In this document: positions 1-8,628 of the stretch, one piece after another
Layout of the letters: every line of letters starts with the position of its first letter
Numbering within the stretch: position 1 is the first letter of the stretch
NCBI GenBank assembly: GCA_946498975.1
Contig: CAMMQC010000010.1
Span: forward strand, 1 to 44,857
Direction: 5' to 3'
Source of the DNA: an uncultured Mycoplasmatota bacterium
GTDB taxonomy: Bacteria > Bacillota_I > Bacilli_A > RF39 > UBA660
Length of the DNA stretch: 44,857 nucleotides
Translations under genes and position numbers: made by a program
The notes under the pieces: model-generated
Told to the model about the DNA's origin: nothing
The model's input: only the letters and a program-made list of their open reading frames with translations
The model's database searches: none

Positions 1-8
1 TGAAAAAA

Positions 9-30
9 GTAAGTAATCCTTACTTATTTT
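9..30. terminator. Possible hairpin at window edge
   Basis: The arms AAGTAAG and CTTACTT enclose a 4-nt loop and are followed on the plus strand by ATTTTC. It could end a gene lying left of the window or act on both strands. The call is weak because no neighbouring gene is visible on that side. Confidence 0.3.
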
Positions 31-54
31 CTAGTTCCTTGACTGAACTGTAAC

Positions 55-85
55 AAAAAATCACTGAAATTTTATCAGTGATTTT
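55..85 (-). terminator. Rho-independent terminator of the surface-protein operon
   Basis: Arms AATCACTGA and TCAGTGATT enclose a short AT loop. On the minus strand they are followed by TTTTTTG. The hairpin overlaps the stop codon of the signal-peptidase-like gene and so closes the operon that begins near 5630. Confidence 0.75.
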
Positions 86-614
86 ACACTTCTTCTTCAT
101 TGCCATATTTTATCTCAATTATTAAAGCATATAACTCATAAATAAAGATTAAGAAACATGGTACAAGAACAATAAATAGGAAGCCCCATTGTGATTCTAC
201 AACAGATAAGAATGAACCTATACCATTATAGACATCTGTTGGTTTACCTGCTACAAATTTCATAGAATAAGTATCTCCATTAACAAATGATACTGCTTCC
301 TCATCAGGATAAACTTCACCAACTACTCCTATTTGTACTTGAGGATAACCATTACTGTCAACTTTATATGTAAAGATTGTTTCCCCTGCTTTGATATCTT
401 CAAGTTCTGTAGATTCAACTAAAACTAAATCCCCTTTTTGATAACCTTCCATACTTACTTTTTTATTTAAAATAATAAGAGATGTATCTCCAAATTGAGT
501 AACATTGTAATCATTATAATTTAATAACAATATTGTCGTACATAATGCAAATGCAAAATAAGCAACTCCTATAATTGTAAATAAAACCTTTTTTACTATC
601 TTTAACTTCTTCAT
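84..614 (-). CDS. SipW/ER-type signal peptidase I-like membrane protein, probably lacking the catalytic base
   Basis: The protein has 176 aa with an N-terminal membrane anchor and a C-terminal hydrophobic segment (FLFIVLVPCFLIFIYEL), the topology of SipW-type (archaeal/ER-like) signal peptidases. A segment reading SMEGYQKGDLVLV resembles the SMEP-x-GD block that holds the catalytic serine, and a later NGD resembles the KGD aspartate block. Where SipW has THR(I), with the catalytic histidine, this protein reads QVQIGVV, so no His or Lys is evident. I chose the start at 614 because GGAGG sits 5 nt upstream; a longer frame would run back over the neighbouring gene. It is the last gene of an operon of surface proteins whose N-termini look like SipW-dependent export signals, which supports an export role. 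It could be an inactive paralogue or a chaperone-like partner. The family assignment is from motif resemblance only. Confidence 0.55.
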   Translation of the reverse strand: MKKLKIVKKVLFTIIGVAYFAFALCTTILLLNYNDYNVTQFGDTSLIILNKKVSMEGYQKGDLVLVESTELEDIKAGETIFTYKVDSNGYPQVQIGVVGEVYPDEEAVSFVNGDTYSMKFVAGKPTDVYNGIGSFLSVVESQWGFLFIVLVPCFLIFIYELYALIIEIKYGNEEEV

Positions 615-652
615 TTTAACCTCCATCTTAATAATAACATATCTTATAGTAA

Positions 653-1549
653 TTAACAACTATTCTCTTCTATTGAAAATGCTGTTTCATCATAAGTTTC
701 ATTAAAATTAACTTTATAAAATCTATAATTTATATTAGAATTTGCATTAACTTTAAATTTAATTTCATTTATATAATTATCTTCATCTTTAGAAGATGAA
801 ATAATATTAATATTAGAATTATCTAAATGAAAAACTTTACTGTCCCATTTTAAAGTTAAACATTTATCAGTTGTACTTTTATTAGTAATTATCAAATTAC
901 TAAATGTATCAGTCTCTTTATATTTTAAAACTACTTCCTTACTATCAGTTCTTTTTTTATGTAAGATAAAGTCTCCACTCATAGTCTTTTTATAAGGTGA
1001 TGTTGACTCTACTTTAACATTAACAGTAACATCATTATATTCCTCGTCATTAAGACTATAAATATCAACATATAAATCTTTAGTATTTACTTTAGTAGTA
1101 TAAGTATATCCATTCATTTCGCATTCACTTTTAGAATAATCACTTACATCTTTTCCATCATTAGTATTATTTACACATACTTCTTTATTTGATAAGACCC
1201 CTTCAAAAGTACTCTCATTATTATCAGTAAAACGACATCCTACTTTATCTTTATATTCATCACTAACACTACATTCTGCTTTATACTTAATATCATAAGT
1301 AGTAATCGCTTCTTTATTTAAAGAGTTCTTTAAAACTATTTTAATAGGTTCTCCATCATAAGCTTTATCGATATTTTGAACAGTTTCTATATCTAATTTA
1401 TCACTTGATAGATAAAAGCCTTTAGACTCTAAATAATGATTAAAAGTATGATTAGATACATATTTAGCGAAAGAGAATACTTTAGTTAATAAGAATATAA
1501 CTATTAGGATGATTAATATAATTATTAAATATTTTCTTACTTTTTTCAT
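653..1549 (-). CDS. Membrane-anchored or secreted surface protein with SipW-type N-terminus
   Basis: The protein has 298 aa. A basic start (MKKVRKYL) and about 17 hydrophobic residues lead into SFAKYVSN, equivalent to TYSKYTSN in the next gene upstream and to TYAWF in the array proteins. The rest is an extracellular-looking, Thr/Ser/Asn/Lys-rich domain with six or more cysteines (for example GCRF, EVCVNN, SECEMNG, DKCLTL and a C-terminal ENSC), which suggests disulfides. The start at 1549 has AGGAG at 9 nt; an upstream in-frame ATG would abut the binding site. It lies 12 nt after the previous gene of the same operon. I do not recognise a named family beyond the export signal. A minor fibre subunit or adaptor is an inference. 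Confidence 0.6.
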   Translation of the reverse strand: MKKVRKYLIIILIILIVIFLLTKVFSFAKYVSNHTFNHYLESKGFYLSSDKLDIETVQNIDKAYDGEPIKIVLKNSLNKEAITTYDIKYKAECSVSDEYKDKVGCRFTDNNESTFEGVLSNKEVCVNNTNDGKDVSDYSKSECEMNGYTYTTKVNTKDLYVDIYSLNDEEYNDVTVNVKVESTSPYKKTMSGDFILHKKRTDSKEVVLKYKETDTFSNLIITNKSTTDKCLTLKWDSKVFHLDNSNINIISSSKDEDNYINEIKFKVNANSNINYRFYKVNFNETYDETAFSIEENSC

Positions 1550-1561
1550 AACCTGCATCTC

Positions 1562-2107
1562 CTAATCTGTTTTTTGATAACTTTTAATATTAATATCAAT
1601 ATAATCAACTAAATCTGTATATTCTAAACTATTATACTCTTCACTAAATTTTACAACTAATTTATAATCATCTTTTTTATCTTCACTATAACTTAAAGTA
1701 ACAGGAGAAGAATTACATATTAATTTGTTTTCATCATCTCTACTATAAGACTCATCACAGTTTAATACTAATTCTTCTTTATCATCTTCTACTTTATATA
1801 ATTTAATTTCTAAAGGCATAAAGTGAAATGTTTCAAGACCTATAGAATATTCTATATCTACATTACTTCTTTTATTATCTTTATTATTTGTAACACTAAA
1901 AGTATAGGACTCTTCATCTCCTGGATTTAAAGATGTTAGAGGAAGTGATATACTATCTGTCTCTTCAGCTTCAAAGATAAACTTTGCTAGAAACTGATTA
2001 GTAACTGCTAAAGAGGTATTTGATGTATATTTTGAATATGTTATACCTGATATAAATAATATAGAAACTATTATTACAAGTGCAATTACAATTTTTTTCT
2101 TCATCAT
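1562..2107 (-). CDS. Small camelysin/TasA-like secreted protein
   Basis: The protein is about 180 aa. MKKKIVIALVIIVSILFISG is a clear signal/anchor segment followed by ITYSKYTSNTSL, a layout typical of SipW-dependent proteins. The body contains SLPLTSLNPGDEESYTFSVTNN, the kind of segment found in the beta-sandwich of camelysin/TasA-like proteins. Two cysteines (LNCDES, LICNSS) may pair. Two adjacent ATGs exist (2107 and 2104), and AGGTGAT spacing slightly favours the second. It sits 5 nt downstream of the giant GLUG protein in the same operon. By analogy with TasA operons it could be a fibre subunit or anchor. The family call rests on N-terminal layout and composition. Confidence 0.6.
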   Translation of the reverse strand: MMKKKIVIALVIIVSILFISGITYSKYTSNTSLAVTNQFLAKFIFEAEETDSISLPLTSLNPGDEESYTFSVTNNKDNKRSNVDIEYSIGLETFHFMPLEIKLYKVEDDKEELVLNCDESYSRDDENKLICNSSPVTLSYSEDKKDDYKLVVKFSEEYNSLEYTDLVDYIDINIKSYQKTD

Positions 2108-2112
2108 ATCAC

Positions 2113-5100
2113 CTACTTAACAATAAACTTCTCATCAAGAGTTCCTATTTTAGTATTGCTATCATATAATTCAAAAACTAATCTATATCCTCCTCTTTCT
2201 AATGTAGAAGGACTAAACTTTAATTCTAAAGTATTTTGATAATCTAATGGACTTTTAAAGGCATAATAGACTTTATCATTAACTAGTTCTAAATCATTAG
2301 TAATATATTCATTTAAATCTATTAGTTCATAGTCTTGATTAAAAGCTGTAAAGTTTTTCTTTTTATATAATGATACTCTAATATTACCATCAGTCGCTTC
2401 TATTTCTTTAGTAATATTAAAGGTAAGTACTTGTTCTTCATTTTCTTTATTAATTATCTTACTAGAAGTATTTTCTACATTAAAACTATAATCATCTATA
2501 AAATTATCAACAATAACTGGTATTTCTATTGTATCAGTACTAACTACATCTTCATAAATACCATCTATAGAAGATGCTGTCATAATAGAAAAGTGATATG
2601 TTCCTTTCTTTAAACTACTATTATCTATAGATGTTTCTATTTGTAATTTATTAGTATAATCATTCATATCACTAGATAAATTAATTTTAATATATCCACT
2701 AGAATCTGGATAATATTTAGTATCATTAAGAGTAAATGAAAGATTTTTTAAGCCATCTTCTTCTACTGTATTACCTTCATCATCTACTAATTTCATTAGT
2801 AAAATAAAGCCTTTATCTTGATATGTTGTATCAATAACATTATCATTATCTATTTGTTGATAGTTTAATTTAGTTGTAAATTCTAATTCTGTTAAGGAAT
2901 CACTATTATAATTTATATTATTTATAGTATCTTCAGTTGTTAAACTGATTGAAGCATCTTTAGAATTATAGATATTAAATGACTTAAGACTATTTTCTAA
3001 AGTATCAAGAATAATATCATTATTTTTATCTTTTAATACTATAGATAATTTTATATCTAAAATATCTTCTTCTATATCAGTATTTTCAAAAGATAATTTA
3101 ACATTATAGTTTTCATTTATATTACCAGTCTCTATTTCTTCAAAAGTAGTATCATCATCTTTTCCTACTTCTTTGAATAAAGAAAAGTCATAACTAGTTT
3201 CTTTATCATCAGTAGTAGTATAAGTATATACTTTTTCACTATGATTATCTATTATAGTAATAATAGTATCTTTAGGTAATAGAGTATTAGATACTAAACT
3301 ATGTTTATAGCCTTCTAAATAAGGTTTATCTCCCTCATAAGTAATATTTAAGTTAACACTAGATTTATCAGTAATATTAGTATTATCAATACTATTTACT
3401 TTATAACCATCTATATTAATATAATCTGTATTAACATAAGTAACATCATCATAATTATCTATTACTTTAACATAAACTATATTTTTACCAATATTATCAA
3501 GTACTATTTCCTCATCATAAGGAGTAAATTCAAGTTGTTCTAGTTCTTCTTTAGTCTTTATATCAGGAGAAATATAATAAAGTATATTAGTCACAGTAGA
3601 TAAATCATCAGTAGCACTTACAGTTAGTGTTTCACTTTTATTAGTATATATCTCATCAACTGTTGTTTTAAAACTATCAAAAGTTAAATCTCCCATTGTT
3701 ATTGTAATAGAAGCTTCAGTCTTATCAAGTACTAAAATATCTGTATTTATATAGGAAATATTATTATCATAGTCAACCGCTTTTACATAAATAATATATT
3801 CTCCCATATCACTTATTTCAAATATACCTTCATAAGGATTAAATTCTAATGATTCTACTTCATCTAGTGATAAAGCCTCATTTCCTTCATAAACATAATA
3901 ATAAATCTCTTTATTTGGTATTATTGATGAAGTATCTGTAATAGTAGCATTTATATTATCTTTAAACTTTATAGATTCTAAATTACTAGAGAAATTATTA
4001 TAAGAATAATCTCCTAGATTAATTATAGCACTAGAACTACTCTCTTCATCAAAATATAGTAGTGGATAAGTATCATTATATGTAAAGAGATTATCTTTAT
4101 TAGTTTCTAAATCTTCTAAACTTATAAACTCTTTATATAATAAAGTATTTATAAGAAAATCTTTATTTTTCAAATTAGATATATCTGTTATATTAAATGT
4201 TCCTGTTACTTCTCCCTTATTAATTACATTTCCTTCTGTATAATAAGAATTATTTACATTAATAGTACTATTATTACTATCATTAATTAAGTAATTACTA
4301 CTACTAGCATTAAAACTATTAGTAATATCTAGTGTAGAATCTATTACATTACCTATTAGACCAATGTTATTAGGTGAAGTTAAAGTACCACTATTATAAC
4401 TGTTAGTAATAGAAACATCACCTGTAATAGAACCTACTAAACCACTACTTAAATATGGTGAATTAATACTACCATTATTATAGGAATTAGAGATTTCTAT
4501 ATTAGAACCCTTACCTACTAGACCACTACTAATTCCCTTACCATAGATATCTGCTTTATTAATAACATTAGTTAAAGTAGTATTATCTGCCTTACCAATA
4601 AGACCTCCTGTTATATCTGTTAGATAAGTAACTTCATATTTTAAATTAGATAATGTGATATTTTGATAATCACCTGAACTAATTTCTAAAGAGTTATAAT
4701 TATCTAAAGTAATTGAAAAATCATTAGTAGTAATACTATTACCATTAATAGTTAAATTACTTAAATTATTAGTAGTACCAGTTAAAGTAACATTAGTAAT
4801 AATACCATCTACATCTATATCATTAGGAGTAATTACTTCATTAGATGATGTTAAGTTAATATCATCTAATGAGATTGTTGTATTTAAAGTATTACTAGTA
4901 TCATTACTAATTACATAACCATTATATAAAACATTACTAATACTAGCATTGGTAGCATTAGATGCAATAGATGCTGTATTATTACCACCATATATTACTG
5001 AATTAGTAAAGAATAGATTAGAGATATTACCTTCTAAATTAGTAAAGAAAGAAAGATCAGTTACATTGCTTTCTCTAATATATAAACCATATATTGTATG

Positions 5101-5586
5101 ACTATTTCCATCTATCTGTCCTTTAAAGTTATTAAGGGATGAGAAATTATTTATATTAGAGATAACTGTTCCTTCTCTACTAGGATTATCATATAATTCA
5201 TTACTATATTCTTTAACATAATATGTAACATCATCTTTAAGATATTGTAATTTATTAGTATCATCATATATAAAATATCCATCATTAATAACAATATCAT
5301 TTTCTATAGAAAAATATGTATCAATATAGTCAGTAGTTTCTAAGTTTTTAGCAAGTAAAGCAAGTTCAGATCCATTACTAATAACATATGGATCTTCTTT
5401 AGTACCACTACCATCTCTATAATTAGATGCCACTGTTCCATCCCATACTGAAACATTATCAGTCGTTATTTTACTCTGGAAACGGCCTAAACTTGGTATA
5501 GCGACCACAAGTGCAAATATAATAATTAGTAAAATAATTAAACAATATACTCTTGTTTTTTTAGATGACTTTAATTTTTCTATCAT
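2113..5586 (-). CDS. Giant surface protein with GLUG repeats and Ig-like domains
   Basis: The protein has 1157 aa. Residues 12-31 form a membrane segment followed by SLGRFQSKITT, again the SipW-type junction seen in its neighbours. Residues 59-80 (GSGTKEDPYVISNGSELALLAK region) are the usual lead-in of GLUG adhesins. About residues 160-450 are Asn/Thr/Ser-rich, with GLUG-type repeats at about 328-425 (GGLIGKA, SGLVGKG, SGLVGSI, IGLIGNV, each followed by an NSYN-like strand), predicted as a right-handed beta-helix. Two homologous Ig-like units follow at about 522-622 and 625-727, then several more beta domains to the end. No LPXTG-type sorting signal is present, so anchoring is by the N-terminal segment or by co-polymer partners. 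It is first in its operon, behind the promoter at 5625-5653. Adhesion or envelope structure is inferred. Confidence 0.75.
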   Translation of the reverse strand: MIEKLKSSKKTRVYCLIILLIIIFALVVAIPSLGRFQSKITTDNVSVWDGTVASNYRDGSGTKEDPYVISNGSELALLAKNLETTDYIDTYFSIENDIVINDGYFIYDDTNKLQYLKDDVTYYVKEYSNELYDNPSREGTVISNINNFSSLNNFKGQIDGNSHTIYGLYIRESNVTDLSFFTNLEGNISNLFFTNSVIYGGNNTASIASNATNASISNVLYNGYVISNDTSNTLNTTISLDDINLTSSNEVITPNDIDVDGIITNVTLTGTTNNLSNLTINGNSITTNDFSITLDNYNSLEISSGDYQNITLSNLKYEVTYLTDITGGLIGKADNTTLTNVINKADIYGKGISSGLVGKGSNIEISNSYNNGSINSPYLSSGLVGSITGDVSITNSYNSGTLTSPNNIGLIGNVIDSTLDITNSFNASSSNYLINDSNNSTINVNNSYYTEGNVINKGEVTGTFNITDISNLKNKDFLINTLLYKEFISLEDLETNKDNLFTYNDTYPLLYFDEESSSSAIINLGDYSYNNFSSNLESIKFKDNINATITDTSSIIPNKEIYYYVYEGNEALSLDEVESLEFNPYEGIFEISDMGEYIIYVKAVDYDNNISYINTDILVLDKTEASITITMGDLTFDSFKTTVDEIYTNKSETLTVSATDDLSTVTNILYYISPDIKTKEELEQLEFTPYDEEIVLDNIGKNIVYVKVIDNYDDVTYVNTDYINIDGYKVNSIDNTNITDKSSVNLNITYEGDKPYLEGYKHSLVSNTLLPKDTIITIIDNHSEKVYTYTTTDDKETSYDFSLFKEVGKDDDTTFEEIETGNINENYNVKLSFENTDIEEDILDIKLSIVLKDKNNDIILDTLENSLKSFNIYNSKDASISLTTEDTINNINYNSDSLTELEFTTKLNYQQIDNDNVIDTTYQDKGFILLMKLVDDEGNTVEEDGLKNLSFTLNDTKYYPDSSGYIKINLSSDMNDYTNKLQIETSIDNSSLKKGTYHFSIMTASSIDGIYEDVVSTDTIEIPVIVDNFIDDYSFNVENTSSKIINKENEEQVLTFNITKEIEATDGNIRVSLYKKKNFTAFNQDYELIDLNEYITNDLELVNDKVYYAFKSPLDYQNTLELKFSPSTLERGGYRLVFELYDSNTKIGTLDEKFIVK

Positions 5587-5624
5587 ACCAATTCTTCCTT
5601 TACTCCTATTCTACTATCATATAA

Positions 5625-5653
5625 ATTATAGCATAATTTTACAAATATTTACA
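5625..5653 (-). promoter_or_regulatory. Extended -10 promoter for the GLUG-protein operon
   Basis: On the minus strand TATGCTATAAT gives a perfect -10 (5625-5630) with a TGC extension. The -35 region (about 5648-5653, TTGTAA/TGTAAA) is weak, as expected for an extended -10 promoter. The leader to the ATG at 5586 is about 30 nt and carries AAAGGAAG. It overlaps the 3' end of the preceding gene. Confidence 0.6.
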
Positions 5654-7292
5654 AAAGATTTCCATTTTTTCTTTCATTTGACACTATTTTATCAACTTTA
5701 CACATAAACCAAATTTTTTCTATAGTAGTCTTACTATTTTCTATTTTATTAATTCTTAATATTAAAAGAATTTGATTTAATAAGTTTGTTAAATTATCTT
5801 CATCTAAAGCTTCTTCTGTTAGTTTAATACTATTTAAATTATATTTATTAGCGATAATTCTTGCAATGTTTCTCTCATCAAAAAGAGGAAGCCCAGAAAC
5901 AATAATATTAGTAGTATTCATAGCGAATAAATCAAAGTCTTCACTATATTTAGATATTTCTTCAAAACTATTAGTATCATAAGCTTTAGCGATAGCAAGT
6001 TTTTTAAAGTAATCAAAACTATAATATAAATTTAAAACATCCATAATAGTTAAAGTATTACTTAAAGTAGACATAACTTTAGCTTTAAAGTATTCTTCAT
6101 CATATGTTTTATATAATTTATATAGTTCTTTCGCTTTTAGTACTGACTCTGCCTTTAAGTGTTTTAAGTCATTATCACTTTTAAATTCAAAGAATCCTGG
6201 TTTACCACTAAATATTTTTTTATTTATTCTTTCAAGTTCATTTTCTTTAGAATTAATTTTTTCTACTACTTCTTTTAAACCTTTATAAGGTACTTCATTA
6301 TCATCTTTTGGTACTAAATTTATATATTCATCTCTAAATTCATTAAATAAAGGTAAAAACTCTAAATAGTTATTATATTCTTCTATATTTATCTTTAATT
6401 TTTCTAAAACATTACAAACTTTAACCATTTCTTTTTCATTACTAGTATCTACTTCTGTTGGTACTAAAGTATTATAAGCATTAATTCTTGCCTTACTACC
6501 TTCTCTTAATTGCTCTATATCTATATCACCTTTTCTTGCTAGAGCGATAATATCATTAACAGTCTCTTTTTTAGCAAGATTTAAATCAATATAAAGGGAT
6601 TTTAACTTTTCTATACAATCATTATAATTCTCAACATTATTATCTCTCATTGCATCTTTTTGTAATTCTAAAATATAGTTTGAGAATCTTTTCTCATTAA
6701 TTTTAATTAGTTTACGAAAGTTAAGCTCAATATGTTCAATTAATTCAGGATTTATCCAATATATTTGTTCAAATACTTCTCCTACCTTATCATAGTTTTT
6801 AGTTTTCTTATTACGAACATCTAAAAAAGCAGTCATATATTCGTGAACATAGCAAGTATAATGGAAATCATCTTTAGTAAGAGCTATACCAACTAATTGA
6901 AATTTATCTAAGAAGCCATTAATAATATCATTTAGTGAATCAAAATTAAAGGTTGTATAATTATTTATTTGATATAATAAGGTATCAAATCCCATCTTTT
7001 CAAAGTAAGTATTTGTTGGATTAAGTAAGAACTTAACGTGCTCTAAATTAATTATTTTCTCATTTAATTTATCAGTATTAACATCACTTACATCATCTTT
7101 TAAAGTAAAAGAACGACTTTTAGCAAGAAGATAATTTACAAGACTAGTTTTATAGTTTATATATTTATCTTCAATATTATCAATAGTTTGATTTAATTTC
7201 TTAACATTAGTTTTAGTTCTTGAAGGCATAGTAGAAACTAAAGTCTTTTTCGCTTCTATATCTTTTTTAATAAAATCTAAAAAATTATTCAT
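5649..7292 (-). CDS. Unknown cytosolic helical protein inside the surface locus
   Basis: The protein has 547 aa with no signal peptide or membrane segment. It is rich in Lys, Asn, Glu and Leu and appears almost wholly alpha-helical, with likely coiled coils near the N-terminus (LVSTMPSRTKTNVKKLNQTIDNIEDKY region) and around residues 285-370. I recognise no catalytic motif. Its start codon overlaps the end of the 45-aa ORF upstream by 8 nt, so the two are translationally coupled and probably work together. Its position between secreted subunits and surface proteins suggests a cytoplasmic role in production or export control of the locus, but this is inference only. Confidence 0.6.
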   Translation of the reverse strand: MNNFLDFIKKDIEAKKTLVSTMPSRTKTNVKKLNQTIDNIEDKYINYKTSLVNYLLAKSRSFTLKDDVSDVNTDKLNEKIINLEHVKFLLNPTNTYFEKMGFDTLLYQINNYTTFNFDSLNDIINGFLDKFQLVGIALTKDDFHYTCYVHEYMTAFLDVRNKKTKNYDKVGEVFEQIYWINPELIEHIELNFRKLIKINEKRFSNYILELQKDAMRDNNVENYNDCIEKLKSLYIDLNLAKKETVNDIIALARKGDIDIEQLREGSKARINAYNTLVPTEVDTSNEKEMVKVCNVLEKLKINIEEYNNYLEFLPLFNEFRDEYINLVPKDDNEVPYKGLKEVVEKINSKENELERINKKIFSGKPGFFEFKSDNDLKHLKAESVLKAKELYKLYKTYDEEYFKAKVMSTLSNTLTIMDVLNLYYSFDYFKKLAIAKAYDTNSFEEISKYSEDFDLFAMNTTNIIVSGLPLFDERNIARIIANKYNLNSIKLTEEALDEDNLTNLLNQILLILRINKIENSKTTIEKIWFMCKVDKIVSNERKNGNLL

Positions 7293-7422
7293 CTAAATCA
7301 TCCTCTTCTATTCTTTGATCATTTAAAAAATGTAAAAACTCTTCAATCTCTTCATAAGCTTCAATTAGATCTGATAAACTAAGTCGTGATAAATCAAAAT
7401 CTATTATTTCTTCGTTTTTCAT
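7285..7422 (-). CDS. Small acidic ORF coupled to the 547-aa protein
   Basis: The predicted product is 45 aa, MKNEEIIDFDLSRLSL and onward, ending in EEDDLDE. It is about one third acidic and probably a single amphipathic helix. GGAGGAG sits 4 nt before the ATG, a strong ribosome binding site. It fills the gap between gene C and the 547-aa gene, and its stop overlaps the next start by 8 nt. That arrangement argues that it is really translated. No family is recognised; it could be a small subunit or adaptor for the following protein. Confidence 0.6.
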   Translation of the reverse strand: MKNEEIIDFDLSRLSLSDLIEAYEEIEEFLHFLNDQRIEEDDLDE

Positions 7423-7436
7423 ATGTCTCCTCCTTT

Positions 7437-8552
7437 TTATTCATTAAAGGTAGTATAACCTTCAGTATCTTTAACAAAACTTATTGATATATCTAAATCA
7501 GTACCTTCTGAATTTGTTTCTAAACTATCAATATCTTGGCCTTCAACCCATAGATATACTCTAGCCTTAGTAATACCATTAGGTATTTCAAAAATTGGTT
7601 CACTAAAATCTTCTTCTGTTATTGTATTTTGTAAGGTAAAATAATTTGGATCAATATTAGGTGAACCTGAGACTGTATTAGCGACAAAAATTGGCCCACC
7701 TGCTCTACTAACTGCATATGTTGGAAAACGTTGTCCATTTACTAGATTAACATTATATTTTCTAGCTCTTTCTATTGATAAATTAGTATGATTTCTACTA
7801 TTAGGTTCATATATTATAGCATTACAATCATTGTTACAACTAAGATTTTGAACGGCAGTAGCAGGGGCATCTAATGTAGTACTATCTATTTTAACTATAC
7901 CTACTCTTATAGAATTACCTAATCCTTGCATTTCTTCATTAGCATCTGCTGCTATCGTAATAGATGTAGATCTATCAAAATATAAATTATCGCTAACAGG
8001 AGAGCCTGTTTCATTACGTAAAAAGATATCAAATGCTAAGTAATAACTATATTCTTTTCTCTGTGTTTCTTGTCTTTCGGTTGTATAAATAAAACCATTA
8101 TCGATATCTCTTCTTTGATAAAGTACACCCTCACTTGTAAAAATATTAAAATCAGGACTATTATGATTAGTAATTCCATTAGAAGAAACAGGAACTAATC
8201 CATTTCCAACCCATAGACTTTTGTTAGTAGGATATGTGTTAACAAGATTATTTAAAATAGTATCTTCAGTTATATCAACATAACTATCGTAATTAATTGC
8301 ATCTAATGATATTGTTAAACCACTATTTCTGTCAACTGCCATTCTAAACGTTCTAATTCTTACATTTAGTGCAGAAGAAAACCAAGCATAAGTTGCAACT
8401 ATTAGTAGAATACCAAATAATAATAATGCAATTATTGTTTTTCTTTTACTAATACGGCCAAAGAAAAGTTTATTTTCTTGATTATTACATCTTTTTTTTA
8501 CTTTCTGACGTTTCTTTAGCTTTTTAGTTGTTGGAGTCTTCTTTTTAGTCAC
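7437..8552 (-). CDS. Protein C: single-copy relative of the A/B array proteins
   Basis: The protein has 371 aa with a GTG start and AGGAGG upstream. A long lysine/arginine-rich N-terminus of about 40 residues precedes a hydrophobic segment and ATYAWFSSALNVR, the same export junction as in A and B. The central part keeps IRVGIVKID, a shortened SCNNDC pair and IYEPNSRNHTN in place of the A/B block. The C-terminal part keeps the ITKARVYLWVEGQDIDSLE strand block. It has two cysteines in the region where A and B have four. It follows A1 after a terminator-like hairpin and precedes the small acidic ORF by 14 nt. It could cap or anchor a fibre made of A and B; that role is inferred. Confidence 0.7.
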   Translation of the reverse strand: MTKKKTPTTKKLKKRQKVKKRCNNQENKLFFGRISKRKTIIALLLFGILLIVATYAWFSSALNVRIRTFRMAVDRNSGLTISLDAINYDSYVDITEDTILNNLVNTYPTNKSLWVGNGLVPVSSNGITNHNSPDFNIFTSEGVLYQRRDIDNGFIYTTERQETQRKEYSYYLAFDIFLRNETGSPVSDNLYFDRSTSITIAADANEEMQGLGNSIRVGIVKIDSTTLDAPATAVQNLSCNNDCNAIIYEPNSRNHTNLSIERARKYNVNLVNGQRFPTYAVSRAGGPIFVANTVSGSPNIDPNYFTLQNTITEEDFSEPIFEIPNGITKARVYLWVEGQDIDSLETNSEGTDLDISISFVKDTEGYTTFNE

Positions 8553-8575
8553 TTTTATACCTCCTTCATAATGTA

Positions 8576-8612
8576 AATAAAGAGTAATAATTTAATAATA
8601 TTACTCTTTATT
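8576..8612 (-). terminator. Terminator-like hairpin between A1 and C
   Basis: A perfect 14-bp stem (8576-8589 with 8599-8612, arm AATAAAGAGTAATA) encloses a 9-nt loop. The minus-strand tail is only TTTACATT, so termination may be partial. C lies just downstream without an obvious promoter of its own, so read-through probably feeds it. Confidence 0.65.
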
Positions 8613-8628
8613 AAACTTATACCATATC

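Noticed and set aside
2431-2613. Plus-strand 60-aa frame inside the giant GLUG gene
   Set aside because: It is an antisense shadow with no ribosome binding site; its hydrophobic content is the complement of Asn/Thr-rich coding sequence.
84-5586. Sortase-anchored surface operon
   Set aside because: None of these proteins ends in an LPXTG- or NPXTS-like signal with a hydrophobic helix and basic tail. Their N-termini instead fit SipW-type export or membrane anchoring.
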